Shown: positions 8,427-16,595, counted from the first letter of the stretch. The stretch is 64,000 nucleotides of DNA from CALKJU01 sp046349355 (GCA_046349355.1 JAXMCM010000016.1:186001-250000); one strand, 5' to 3'. The notes: generated by a model not told the origin, from the sequence alone. Translations and numbers: made by a program.

Positions 8427-8882
8427 TCAGGCCGGAACCGAGATCGAATCGAAGCGCAGCCGCAGCTGGTCGAGGTCGCGCTGGTAGGTCTCGGCCGGAC
8501 CATGCTTGAGCCGCGACAGGCCACGGAAGAACTCCTCGTGGCCGAGACCCGGCGTGAAGCTGATCAGCACCTTGATCGGCGCATCGGTCGGGTTGCTGTA
8601 GGCGTGCACGGTGTCCGGCGGGACGACGACGATCGAGCCCGGGCCGTAGGCGGCGCTGGTATCGCCGCAGCGGATCGTCGGCGTCCCCTCCACCACGTAG
8701 AAGACCTCGGTCGTCGTCCGGTGGAGGTGCGGGTCGGCGCCGATCGTGTGCGGCGGCACCTCCCGCTCGTACATCTCGATCAGTCCGCCGGTGTTCTTGG
8801 AGAAGATCTTGAAGCGGACGAGGCTGCCGGGCTCCATCCGGAACACCTCGCCCTCGCCGGCGAGCGAGACCTGGGGCTGCAT
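8427..8882 (-). CDS. cupin-domain protein
   Basis: A 151-residue single-cupin protein. Cupin motif 1 appears as ADPHLHRTTTEVFYVVEG (two His and Glu) and motif 2 as GPGSIVVVPPDTVHAY (His). The fold may bind a divalent metal, and members include isomerases, dioxygenases and sugar-binding proteins. It is the first gene of the minus-strand operon running down to 4118, with GGGAG before the ATG at 8882. A role in the same unknown pathway is likely. The reaction cannot be deduced from sequence. Confidence 0.78.
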   Translation of the reverse strand: MQPQVSLAGEGEVFRMEPGSLVRFKIFSKNTGGLIEMYEREVPPHTIGADPHLHRTTTEVFYVVEGTPTIRCGDTSAAYGPGSIVVVPPDTVHAYSNPTDAPIKVLISFTPGLGHEEFFRGLSRLKHGPAETYQRDLDQLRLRFDSISVPA

Positions 8883-9637
8883 GCTCGTTCTCCCGCGTCA
8901 GTACGGCGATTGCGACGCCGCAGCGCTGGCGTCCGGGGACCACGCCGTTACCCCCTGCCGGCACTCCGCGCGACCAGTCGCGGCAGACTAGCCTCCCATC
9001 GCCGACTTGGCATGCCGGAAGTTCGAGGAGGCCGTGTTCGCAAAGCCGGGAACCTCATGGACCGGCGGCATTGCTGGGAGATGGCACGGACTGACCTGGG
9101 CGACGCGCAGCTGGCTCGGCTGCCGGCGCTGCTGGGTCGTGTCCCTGGGCGTGGAGTAGGAGCGCCGGTCCTCGGCCGCCATTTCCCGCCGGCTCACCCC
9201 TCGGCCTTGCGGGTCGCGCAGCAGTCGCCCTCAATTCGGCGCTGCGGCACGGTCCCGATTGCGGATGGTGCCCGCTGCCTGGTTCCCCCGGATGGCGGCC
9301 TGAGGCCGAGCTTGGGCGAGGTGAGTTGCGTGCGTCGCCGATTGATTGGCGACCAAGTGCCGGCTCAGGCCCGTCCGCCTGAGCGTCGATGGCACGTCCA
9401 TGGCAAACGCCCGCGACGGGAAGAAACGGGGCGGCGCAGCGGCCGATCTGGCCGGTAGCGACGCCATCCTGGTCAATGGCAAGGCGTTTGCGACGAGCTT
9501 ACGGTGAGGCGCTCGAGTGGCGCTGCTGTTGAGCACTCCGGCCAACATCCTCTCACCCTTCGCGATGGCCCGACATACTTGACGGCGCCGCTAATCTGCG
9601 CGACCGCTTGCGAACAAGAACTCGAAGGGCCAGGTCG
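8883..9637. other. gene-poor 755-bp region with possible transposase remnant
   Basis: No convincing intact gene. ORFs on both strands lack recognisable domains, and codon use is poorer than in the flanks. A plus-strand stretch from 9081 resembles the start of an IS5-type transposase (separate entry). A 35-codon ORF at 9400-9507 lacks a ribosome binding site. Promoters for the cupin operon (minus) and the sugar dehydrogenase (plus) must lie at its two ends, but I see no clear -35/-10 pair. Confidence 0.5.
9081..9200 (+). pseudogene. possible IS5-type transposase N-terminal remnant
   Basis: From the ATG at 9081 the plus strand reads MARTDLGDAQLARLPALLGR, which recalls the M-A-R-x-D-L-x-D-A-Q-W-x-x-L-x-P-L-L start of IS5-group transposases. 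Similarity stops after about 20 residues, and no DDE motifs or terminal inverted repeats are seen in the following 500 bp. It may be a decayed fragment or chance. Confidence 0.25.
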
Positions 9638-11110
9638 ATGCAACGCCGCAAGCTGCTGGAGAGAGGCGCCGCAGGCCTGGGCGCGATCGTCGGTGCCGGC
9701 CTCCCCGGCGTGCGTGCCGGCGCTGCCGACCTCGAGGGCCCGCCGTTTCCGCCCAACCCGCTGCCGGCGATCGAGCCGAGCGGCCTCGCGGTCGAGCTGT
9801 CCGTCCTCGCCACGGTGCCGGCCAGTACCCCGGGGCGTCCGTACGCCCGCCTGAACTACCTCTCGGCCGCGCCGGACGGACGCCCCTATCTCTACGTCAA
9901 CGATACCCGCGGCCGGATCTGGCGCATCCACCGCGACACCGGCGCCGTGACCAGCTTCCTCAACCTCGCCAAGCTGCGCGGGTCGGCCTTCCTCGGCAGG
10001 AGCCATTACGCCGGCCTGCGCAGCTTCGCTTTCCACCCCGACTTCGCCCGCGGCGGCCAGCCAGGCCACCGCCGGTTCTTTACCCTGTCGACCGAGACCG
10101 TCGCCAGCCGCCCGGCCGGGGTGACCGTGCTGGGCGGCGTCTATCCGGTGGCGCATGACGCCGTGCTGGCCGAGTGGACGGTCGATGCTTCCGATCCGCC
10201 CAAGGTCTATTCGACCTCGCGACGGGAGGTGCTGCGCATCGCCCTGTGGTCGACCGACCAGGCCGATCACGGCGTCGACCAGCTGATGTTCAATCCCACC
10301 GCCGTCCCCGGCACGACCGAGTACGGCAAGCTCTACGTCACCGCCGGCGACGGCGGCTATGATGGGCTCAACGGCGATCCGTACAACCAGGCGCAGGACC
10401 GGACCTCGCCGCTCGGCAAGGTGCTGCGGCTCAATCCGCTGCGGGTCGGCAGCAAGCCGTTCGGCACGCCGGCATCGAACCCGTTTCCGGGCCTCGGCGG
10501 GGCCGGCCCGCTGGTCTGGGCGTACGGCCTGCGCCACCCGCAGCATCTGGCGTTCGACACGGTCTCCGGCACCGGCATCCTCACCGACATCGGCCAGTGG
10601 CAGATCGAGGAGGTCAACCTGCTGCTGCGCGGCGCCAACTACGGCTGGCCACTGCGCGAGGGGACCTTCGCCTACGTCCGCGACGAGCCCGACCAGCTCT
10701 ACCCGCTGCCGGCCGACGATGCCGCGCTCGGGCTGACCTATCCGGTGGCCCAGTACGACCATGAGGAGGGCCTGAGCTATCCCACGGGCCAGCTGGGCTT
10801 CGTCTCCGCCATCTGCGGCGGCTTCGTCTACCGCGGCTCGGCCGTGCCGGCGCTGCAGGGGCACTACCTGTGCGGCGACCTGGTCAACGGCCGGATCTTC
10901 CACGTGCCGCTCGCCAGCCTGGTGCAGGGCCAGCAGACGCCGTTGCTGGAACTGACGCTGACGCGAAACGGGGCGCCGGTGACGCTGCAGACCCTCGTCG
11001 GCGTGAACAGCCGCGTCGACCTGCGCTTCGGCCACGGTGCGGACGGCGAGGTCTACATCCTCACCAAGCAGGACGGCGTGGTCCGGAAGATGGCAGCGGC
11101 GGCAGTGTGA
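9638..11110 (+). CDS. PQQ-dependent sugar dehydrogenase-like beta-propeller protein, exported
   Basis: A 490-residue protein. It begins MQRRKLLERGAAGLGAIVGAG, a twin-arginine-like signal, and then forms a GSDH-type propeller: LRSFAFHPDF, GKLYVTAGDGGYDG, GKVLRLNPL, WAYGLRHPQHLAFD, ILTDIGQWQIEEVN, GANYGWPLREG, ICGGFVYRGS and HYLCGDLVNGRIF. Soluble-type aldose dehydrogenases of this family oxidise sugars in the periplasm using PQQ. No PQQ synthesis genes are in the window, so cofactor loading depends on genes elsewhere or the protein is a non-PQQ homologue. ATG at 9638 is preferred to the TTG at 9608 because it starts the signal peptide directly. Confidence 0.8.
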   Translation: MQRRKLLERGAAGLGAIVGAGLPGVRAGAADLEGPPFPPNPLPAIEPSGLAVELSVLATVPASTPGRPYARLNYLSAAPDGRPYLYVNDTRGRIWRIHRDTGAVTSFLNLAKLRGSAFLGRSHYAGLRSFAFHPDFARGGQPGHRRFFTLSTETVASRPAGVTVLGGVYPVAHDAVLAEWTVDASDPPKVYSTSRREVLRIALWSTDQADHGVDQLMFNPTAVPGTTEYGKLYVTAGDGGYDGLNGDPYNQAQDRTSPLGKVLRLNPLRVGSKPFGTPASNPFPGLGGAGPLVWAYGLRHPQHLAFDTVSGTGILTDIGQWQIEEVNLLLRGANYGWPLREGTFAYVRDEPDQLYPLPADDAALGLTYPVAQYDHEEGLSYPTGQLGFVSAICGGFVYRGSAVPALQGHYLCGDLVNGRIFHVPLASLVQGQQTPLLELTLTRNGAPVTLQTLVGVNSRVDLRFGHGADGEVYILTKQDGVVRKMAAAAV

Positions 11111-11712
11111 GGTGTTGGTGCAGCTGACGTTTGGCGCCGTTTTCGCCCCGAAGTTCGCCCTCCCCTCCGCCGCCCCCACCCTTAACGGCGTAGGCCAGCA
11201 GCGATATCTACCGGTGTGAATCAAGCCGCTTCGGACACCCGCGGCATGGGCACTCGGCATCTCGGGGACTGCCGCAGCGGCCTGCCAAACACTGGCCTCA
11301 GTGGCGGAACCGAGTTCCTCGTGATCGCGGCTGGAGCATTGTCTGCGCCAGGGATCGCCGGCCCCGGCATCGCCTTTCTCTCCGACGCGTCAGCCGACGA
11401 GGAAGCGGAGACGCCTACCGCTGCCGACCGCAATTCAACGAACCAGGCCTGAGCGCTGGCCAGCATGGCCCATCGCCGTTCTCGGGCCACCTCTCCGTCG
11501 CGTGTTCCGACCGACCGGACTATCTGAGCTTTTCGCACCACCGGAACGAGGGAAGGGGTGCGGCTGCCCTGACGTATCAGCCCTGCCGGCGCCTGTGGAT
11601 GTACCTGTTGTGCGTCACCTGGGATGCCCCTGCGGGCGTGTGTCAGTCCGACACACGCGGCCAACGGCAGCCCGCTACGGTCTCGCTAAGGATTTCAATG
11701 GGTTAGCTGTGC
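11111..11712. other. 602-bp region without a recognised gene
   Basis: ORFs of 147 codons (minus, 11221-11664) and 78 codons (plus, 11216-11452) occur but neither shows a domain, a good ribosome binding site or typical codon use. The stretch lies at the 3' side of tRNA-Ser, where integrated elements often insert, but no integrase or repeated tRNA end is visible. A perfect hairpin lies at 11636-11658. Confidence 0.5.
11636..11658 (-). terminator. hairpin downstream of tRNA-Ser
   Basis: GCGTGTGTC and GACACACGC form a perfect 9-bp stem with a 5-nt loop, 55 nt past the tRNA 3' end. No T-run follows on the minus strand, so it is a terminator or processing structure only by position. Confidence 0.4.
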
Positions 11713-11806
11713 TGGCGGAGGGGAAGGGATTCGAACCCTCGATAGGGCTTTAGGGCCCTATAACGGTTTAGCAAACCGCCGCCTTCAGCCACTCGGCCAC
11801 CCCTCC
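11713..11806 (-). tRNA. tRNA-Ser(GCU)
   Basis: Reading the minus strand, the 7-bp acceptor stem GGAGGGG/CCCCTCC closes the molecule, with discriminator G and encoded CCA. The D arm (TGGCCGAGTGG), the anticodon loop TTGCTAA with anticodon GCT, a long variable arm and the T loop GGTTCGAATCC follow. The long variable arm and anticodon identify a serine tRNA for AGC/AGU codons. It lies 58 nt downstream of the YaiI-type gene on the same strand. Confidence 0.95.
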
Positions 11807-11864
11807 GCGGCAGCGGCCATGTACGGGTGGGGGCGGGGGTGTGTCAATGCGGGCGGTGGACGGT

Positions 11865-12320
11865 TCAGCGCCCGGTGCGGCGGATTGCCTGGATGGCGGT
11901 GTCGAGGGCGCCGAGGAATCTCGAGCGGTCCTGCTTCGTGAACGGGCGGCCGCCGCCGCGGATCTCGCCGGTCTCGCGCAGGGAGGTCATCAGGTTGCGC
12001 ATGGCGAGGTCGCTGCCGATCGAGGATTCGGTGAACGGCCGGCCGGTCGGGCCGAGCACCCGGGCACCCCGCTTCACGCAGCGGTCGGCCAGCGGGATGT
12101 CGGCGGTGATGGCGATGTCGCCGGGGCCGACCCGGTCGGCGATCCAGTCGTCGGCGACGTCGAGGCCGTCGGTGACGATCACCCGCTCGATCAGCGGCGA
12201 GGCCGGCACGTTCAGCCAGCCGTTGCTGACCACCCAGACCTTGAGGCCGTAGCGCCCGGCGACGCGGTAAACCTCCTCCTTGACCGGGCAGGCGTCGCCG
12301 TCGACGAAGATCTCGAGCAA
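11865..12320 (-). CDS. yaiI: UPF0178 (YaiI/YqxD, DUF188) family protein
   Basis: A 151-residue protein of the DUF188 family. It starts LEIFVDGDACPVKEEVYRVA and has DIAITADIPLADRCVKRGA and FTKQDRSRFLGALD, all family hallmarks. DUF188 proteins have a PIN/NYN-like nuclease fold with conserved acidic residues; the cellular role is not known. The best start is TTG at 12320, 4 nt after the stop of the upstream hydroxylase gene, since no in-frame ATG gives the conserved N-terminus. It is the last gene of the operon beginning at 14241. Confidence 0.88.
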   Translation of the reverse strand: MLEIFVDGDACPVKEEVYRVAGRYGLKVWVVSNGWLNVPASPLIERVIVTDGLDVADDWIADRVGPGDIAITADIPLADRCVKRGARVLGPTGRPFTESSIGSDLAMRNLMTSLRETGEIRGGGRPFTKQDRSRFLGALDTAIQAIRRTGR

Positions 12321-12324
12321 GCGG

Positions 12325-13047
12325 TCAGGCCAGTCGCGGCGTCGGCGGGGCGAACACCGGGGGCAGGTCGGCCAGCGGGTTGCGGATCGCCGGTCCGGGG
12401 TTCGGATAGTAGTCGACGAACAGGTTCACGCGCGGCTGGCGGCCCTCGTTGCGCACGGAGTGGCGCACGCGGTTGTTGAAGTCATAGACGTGCCCTTCCT
12501 GCATCGTGAACTTGCGGCCGTCGATCTTGTAGACGACCGATGGCGACCGGCTCAGCGAGACGTGCAGGCGATGCGCCCGCTCGGCCATCAGGTGGCCGTC
12601 GACATGCGGCTTGATGTGGGCGCCCCCGGGCAGCCGCACGAGCGCCAGACGGGTCACGATGCCGCCGGGCTTGCCCAGCAATTTCAGGCAGGACGCGACG
12701 AGCGGCTCGAGCACGTCCCGGTAGGTCAGCCAGTCCGGGAAGGTGTAGACCGGCCACAGGTCGGTCTCCTCACGGAGGATCGGCAGAAAGGCGTGGGGAT
12801 CGAGCCCCTTGCCCTTGGCCCAGCTCCAGATCATGTCCTCCATGTGGCCCAGCGAGGTCTGGGCGGCTGACAGGTGCCACTCCTGCTTGAACAGGATGCT
12901 CTCGGTCGCTGAATGCGCGCCGTAGGCGAGCACGTCCTGGCGGAACGTGTTGCGCTGCCAATCGTCCTCGGTGAGGTGCTGAATTCGCTCAACTAATGGT
13001 GCTACGTCTACCCTACCAAGGTCTCTTAGAGGTACGCCGATATCCAT
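12325..13047 (-). CDS. aspartyl/asparaginyl beta-hydroxylase-like 2-oxoglutarate dioxygenase
   Basis: A 240-residue protein from ATG 13047. HIKPHVDGHLMAERAHRLHV supplies the iron-binding HxD, and FNNRVRHSVRNEG the distal His and the 2-oxoglutarate-binding Arg, as in Asp_Arg_Hydrox proteins. These hydroxylate Asp, Asn or Arg side chains or free amino acids. An upstream in-frame ATG at 13119 would add 24 residues; the family-like N-terminus (MDIGVPLRDLGRVDVAPLV) favours 13047. The first 20 codons contain CTA, AGA, AGG, TTA, GTA and GGT, rare in this genome, and then usage becomes normal. It lies between the YbaK and YaiI-type genes in one operon. Confidence 0.8.
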   Translation of the reverse strand: MDIGVPLRDLGRVDVAPLVERIQHLTEDDWQRNTFRQDVLAYGAHSATESILFKQEWHLSAAQTSLGHMEDMIWSWAKGKGLDPHAFLPILREETDLWPVYTFPDWLTYRDVLEPLVASCLKLLGKPGGIVTRLALVRLPGGAHIKPHVDGHLMAERAHRLHVSLSRSPSVVYKIDGRKFTMQEGHVYDFNNRVRHSVRNEGRQPRVNLFVDYYPNPGPAIRNPLADLPPVFAPPTPRLA

Positions 13048-13132
13048 GCTGTCCCGACCCGTGGAGGTTCCAGCTAAAACCTTAGCATCAGGGACGGGCC
13101 AGGCAACCTGCGGGTTCATGACATTTCGTCGA

Positions 13133-13615
13133 TCAGGGCATGCCGACAGCGGGGTTCTCGCGGCCATCGGTCAGGTGCAGCAGTTCGTCAGGGGTCGTGC
13201 GGAAGACGCAATGGGGATGGCCGGCAGCGGCCCAGACCTCGGCGAAACGGCGCAGCGAGGCGTCGACGACGACCGGCAGAGAGTGGCCGACCGGAGCCAC
13301 GCCGCCGATGGCGAAGCCGGTGGCCTCGCGGACCAGGTCGGCATCGGCGCGCCGCGCCTTCCCCTCGATGCCGAACGCGGCCGGCAGCGCGGCCGTGTCG
13401 CAGCGGCGGTCGCCGGCGACCAGCACCATCACCGGCCGGCCGTCGATCGCGAACACCAGCGACTTGACGATGGCGCCCAGCGGGCAGCCGACGGCACGGG
13501 CGGCGTCCTCGGCACTGCGGGCGGTCTCGGCGAGCTCGACGATGGCGGCCGGCGAGCCCGCCGCCTCGAGCGCCGCGCGGACACGGCCGACCGAGGCGCT
13601 GGCGGCAGCGCTCAT
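13133..13615 (-). CDS. YbaK/EbsC-type aminoacyl-tRNA deacylase
   Basis: A 160-residue YbaK/ProX-fold protein. It contains GCPLGAIVKSLVFAIDGRPVM and the conserved core Lys, a GVAPVGHSLP loop and a C-terminal CVFRTTPDELLHLT. Relatives hydrolyse mischarged tRNAs such as Cys-tRNA(Pro) or Ala-tRNA(Pro). The specific tRNA cannot be told from sequence. The ATG at 13615 overlaps the stop of the GST gene by 4 nt (ATGA), so the two are translationally coupled. Confidence 0.85.
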   Translation of the reverse strand: MSAAASASVGRVRAALEAAGSPAAIVELAETARSAEDAARAVGCPLGAIVKSLVFAIDGRPVMVLVAGDRRCDTAALPAAFGIEGKARRADADLVREATGFAIGGVAPVGHSLPVVVDASLRRFAEVWAAAGHPHCVFRTTPDELLHLTDGRENPAVGMP

Positions 13616-14241
13616 GCCGGGATGGTGTGGCCGAGCTTCGGCACGTCGTAGCCGCGCTGCACCGCCGGCCGCGCCTTGATCGCGTCGTACCAGCGGCGGA
13701 CGTTGGGGAACGCGTCGAGGTCGACCTGCTGCCACTCGTAGCGCGTCGTCCACGGCCAGCAGGCGATGTCGGCAATGCTGTAGTCGGGGCCGGCGAGGAA
13801 CGCGTTGGCGGCGAGGCGGCGGTCCATCACCCCGTAGAGCCGCTGCGCCTCGTCGGCGTAGCGCTTCATGGCATAGGGCAGCTTCTCCGGGGCGAAGCGC
13901 AGGAAGTGGTGCGCCTGGCCGAGCATCGGCCCGAGCCCGCCCATCTGGAACATCAGCCATTCCAGCGTCTGCATCCGCTGGCGCGGATCGGCAGGGAGGA
14001 ACCGGCCGGTCTTCTCGGCGAGGTAGATGAGGATGGCGCCGGACTCGAAGACGCTCCAGCCATTGTCGGAGTCGACGATGGCCGGGATCTTGTTGTTCGG
14101 GCTGATGGCGAGGAAGTCGGGCTTGAACTGGTCGTTCTTGCCGATGTCGACGGGGTGCACGGCATAGGGCAGGCCGCACTCCTCGAGCATGATGGAAACC
14201 TTGCGGCCGTTGGGGGTGGCCCAGGTGTAGAGGTCGATCAT
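13612..14241 (-). CDS. yfcG: glutathione S-transferase-like protein, YfcG type
   Basis: A 209-residue protein. The N-terminal thioredoxin fold starts MIDLYTWATPNGRKVSIMLE with TPNG at the glutathione site, as in YfcG (Nu-class), then NNKIPAIVDSDNG and FESGAILIYLAEKTG. The C-terminal helical domain has the WPWTTRYEWQQVD block. YfcG is a disulfide-bond reductase using glutathione. The ATG has CGGAGA upstream. It is the first gene of the operon GST-YbaK-hydroxylase-YaiI, possibly a stress or translation quality-control group. Confidence 0.85.
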   Translation of the reverse strand: MIDLYTWATPNGRKVSIMLEECGLPYAVHPVDIGKNDQFKPDFLAISPNNKIPAIVDSDNGWSVFESGAILIYLAEKTGRFLPADPRQRMQTLEWLMFQMGGLGPMLGQAHHFLRFAPEKLPYAMKRYADEAQRLYGVMDRRLAANAFLAGPDYSIADIACWPWTTRYEWQQVDLDAFPNVRRWYDAIKARPAVQRGYDVPKLGHTIPA

Positions 14242-14351
14242 CGCGGTCTCCGAAGGGCGTGCGGCGGGCGCACAGGAGCAGGTCAGGGGAATTGTGACAA
14301 GCCGTTGAGCCTGCGGGGGAAAATTAATGTCCCGGCGGGTCCGGAAAAGGC

Positions 14352-14380
14352 TTTACACGGGCGACCTCTGGTCCCATATG
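14352..14380 (+). promoter_or_regulatory. candidate promoter for the decarboxylase gene
   Basis: TTTACA (14352-14357) and CATATG (14375-14380) are separated by 17 nt. The -35 matches 5 of 6, the -10 only 3 of 6. Transcription would begin near 14387, giving a leader of about 100 nt. If so, the mini-ORF at 14378 would not be fully transcribed; both cannot be right together. Confidence 0.35.
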
Positions 14381-14443
14381 CCGCGTCCCGAAAAGAAGCC
14401 AACGCACTGCGGCGCGCGCGGCTGCGGCTGTCTGATCGCTTAG
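14378..14443 (+). CDS. possible Cys-rich leader peptide (21 codons)
   Basis: ATG at 14378 to TAG at 14441-14443 encodes MPRPEKKPTHCGARGCGCLI plus Ala. Three Cys sit within eight residues near the end. It ends 42 nt before the decarboxylase start. No good ribosome binding site precedes it, so it is only a candidate regulatory upstream ORF. Leader peptides controlling ornithine decarboxylase are known in enterobacteria, but this sequence is not related to them. Confidence 0.25.
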   Translation: MPRPEKKPTHCGARGCGCLIA

Positions 14444-14485
14444 CCCCCCAAGGGTCCAAAAGGCCGGCGGGGATAGGAGATCGGT

Positions 14486-15655
14486 ATGGTCCAGACCTAC
14501 GGCAGCGCCGGCGCGCTGCTTTCGCTTCGTTCTCCGGTCGAGCCCGTCCTCTGCGTCCGCCCGCATGTGCTGGCGGCGACGGCGGAACGGATCGTCGGCG
14601 CCTTTCCCGGCGACGTCCTCTACGCCGTCAAGTGCAACGACACGCCCGTCGTGCTCGAGGCGCTGTGGCAGGGCGGCGTCCGTCATTTCGACACCGCCTC
14701 GATCGGCGAGGTGCGGACGGTGAAGGCCGTGCTGCCCGACGCCGCCTGCCACTTCATGCATCCGGTCAAGGCGCCGGAGGCGATCGCCGAGGCGTATCAC
14801 GTCCACGGCGTGCGCCGCTTCGTCCTCGACCATGCCGACGAGCTGGCCAAGATCGTCGCCGCCACCGGTGCGGCACCCGACCTCGAGCTCTACGTGCGTC
14901 TCGCCGTCCCCGGCGAGGGTGCGGTGCTGTCGCTCGCCGGCAAGTTCGGGATCGAGCCGGCCGAGGCGCCGGCGCTGCTGCAGGCAGTGCGCAAGGTGGC
15001 GGCGCGGATCGGCCTGACCTTCCATGTCGGCTCGCAGTGCGTCGAGCCCGTGGCGTTCGAGCGGGCCGTGGCGCTGGCCGCGGCCGTGGCGCGGCAGGCG
15101 GGCGGCATCGACGACCTCGACGTCGGCGGCGGCTTTCCGGCGCACTATTGCGGCTCCGAGCCGGCGTTCGCCGTGTTCGCCCGCGCCATTGCCGCGGCGG
15201 TACGCCGCCAGGGCCTTGCCTGCCGCCTGCAGTGCGAGCCGGGCCGGGCGCTGGTTGCGGACGGCGCCTCGGCGCTGGCGCGGGTCGAGCTGCGGCGTGG
15301 CCAGCGTCTCTTCCTCAACGACGGCATCTTTGGCAACCTCGCCGAGCTGAAGTGGATCGGCCCGCACTTCCCGATCCGGGTGGTCCGCGACCGGCAGCCG
15401 GCGGTGGTCGGGCTCGAGCCGTTCGAGCTGCTGGGCCCGACCTGCGACAGCGTCGACGCGCTGCCGGGGCCGTGGTGGCTGCCGGGCGATGTCGCCACCG
15501 GTGAGTGGCTGGAGGTCGGCATGACCGGTGCCTACTCCAACGCCTTCCGCACCCGCTTCAACGGCTTCGGCTCGGACGCGGTGGCCATCGTCAGCGACCG
15601 GCCATGGTATGTCGGGCGGACCAACGCCGCCCCGCCGGAGCGCCTCGCCGCCTGA
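14486..15655 (+). CDS. ornithine-decarboxylase-type PLP enzyme (fold III)
   Basis: A 389-residue alanine-racemase-fold decarboxylase. YAVKCN holds the PLP Lys49; HVGSQC, DVGGGFP and EPGRALV bind phosphate and PLP; GPTCDSVD carries the catalytic Cys320 with the Cys-Asp pair of ornithine/lysine decarboxylases rather than the diaminopimelate type. The product would be putrescine (or cadaverine), the first step of polyamine synthesis. ATAGGAGA stands before the ATG. No spermidine synthase or homospermidine synthase gene is adjacent. The 240-bp upstream region is unusually long for this window and may be regulatory. Confidence 0.88.
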   Translation: MVQTYGSAGALLSLRSPVEPVLCVRPHVLAATAERIVGAFPGDVLYAVKCNDTPVVLEALWQGGVRHFDTASIGEVRTVKAVLPDAACHFMHPVKAPEAIAEAYHVHGVRRFVLDHADELAKIVAATGAAPDLELYVRLAVPGEGAVLSLAGKFGIEPAEAPALLQAVRKVAARIGLTFHVGSQCVEPVAFERAVALAAAVARQAGGIDDLDVGGGFPAHYCGSEPAFAVFARAIAAAVRRQGLACRLQCEPGRALVADGASALARVELRRGQRLFLNDGIFGNLAELKWIGPHFPIRVVRDRQPAVVGLEPFELLGPTCDSVDALPGPWWLPGDVATGEWLEVGMTGAYSNAFRTRFNGFGSDAVAIVSDRPWYVGRTNAAPPERLAA

Positions 15656-15735
15656 GGCCGCTCCGGCGACGGCTTGCCGCCGGCCGCCGGCGCCGCCACC
15701 ATGACCGTCGATCGGTCAACGGAGGCGGCGTCGAC

Positions 15736-16497
15736 ATGGCGGTGCGGACATACGCCGCGGGCGAGATCCTGGTGCGGCAGGGCGATGCCAGCGACTGCGC
15801 CATCTTCATCCGCAAGGGCGAGGTCGAGGTCTACCGCGAGGGCCCGCAGGGACCGATCCCGCTGGGCCGGGTCGGCGAGCTCGACTATGTCGGCGAGATG
15901 GGCGTGCTCGAGGACCGCGAGCGCATCGCCACCGTGCGGGCGGTCGGCGAGGTCGAGGCCGAGCTGATCGACCGCGAGGACTTCCTCGACCGGGTCCGCG
16001 ACAACGGCAAGCTGGCGCATCGCCTGGTCCTGCGGCTGAGCGCGCGGCTGCGCGACGTCGACATGATGCTCGAGGCGCTGCAAGGCGGCGGCCGTGCCGC
16101 TGTCGCCGAGGCACCGGCCGGCCTGCCGGCCCTGCAGCTGGAGGCCGACAGCCTCGCCGCCAAGCTCTATGCCGGCAACGTGCCGATCCTGATCACCGAG
16201 CTGCCCTACACCGTCGGCCGCCGGGCCGGGCCGCGCGAGCCGAACCTCAAGCTGGACCTCGACCTCGAGGTCGCCGACCCGGAGCCCTACCGCCTGTCGC
16301 GGCCGCACTTTGCCATCCTCATGGACCGCGGCGAGCTCTGCCTGCGCGACCTCGGCAGCGAGCTCGGCACCCTCGTCGACGATGTCGGGCTCGGCAGGGA
16401 GCTCGCCAGCGACCGCATCGTGCTGACGCCCGGAACCCACCGGATCATCGCCGGCGGCCGCGGCTCGCCGTACATGTTCAAGCTCAAGGTCGGCTGA
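15736..16497 (+). CDS. cyclic-nucleotide-binding / FHA domain protein
   Basis: A 253-residue cytoplasmic protein. Residues 1-115 form a cNMP-binding domain: GEILVRQGD, FIRKGEVEVY, YVGEMGVLEDRERIATVRA. Residues about 150-253 form an FHA-like domain: YTVGRRAGP, LSRPHFAILMDRGELCLRDLGS. FHA domains read phosphothreonine, but the usual NG pair after the serine strand is replaced by LG, so binding may be altered. It likely senses a nucleotide and binds a partner. GGAGG at 15721-15725 precedes the ATG at 15736; the longer ORF from 15505 lies inside the decarboxylase gene. Confidence 0.8.
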   Translation: MAVRTYAAGEILVRQGDASDCAIFIRKGEVEVYREGPQGPIPLGRVGELDYVGEMGVLEDRERIATVRAVGEVEAELIDREDFLDRVRDNGKLAHRLVLRLSARLRDVDMMLEALQGGGRAAVAEAPAGLPALQLEADSLAAKLYAGNVPILITELPYTVGRRAGPREPNLKLDLDLEVADPEPYRLSRPHFAILMDRGELCLRDLGSELGTLVDDVGLGRELASDRIVLTPGTHRIIAGGRGSPYMFKLKVG

Positions 16498-16595
16498 GCT
16501 CCGGCGCGGCCGCGCCGCAATGCCGCGCTGATCTGGCATCCGCCCGACCCCGGTGCTAACCGGTCCCGCGACAGCTGCGGGGCGGGTCGAAGACA

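Noticed and set aside
9400..9507. 35-codon ORF (MANARDGKKRGG...)
   Set aside because: No ribosome binding site and no similarity I can recognise; length expected by chance at this GC.
11221..11664. 147-codon minus-strand ORF next to tRNA-Ser
   Set aside because: No domain, no ribosome binding site and atypical composition; no integrase motif despite the tRNA neighbour.
11636..11712. Phage attachment site at tRNA-Ser
   Set aside because: No duplicated tRNA 3' end and no integrase gene in the window.
14242..14485. A known riboswitch or speF-type RNA before the decarboxylase
   Set aside because: I could not recognise conserved stems or a defined motif; only a covariance-model search could settle it.
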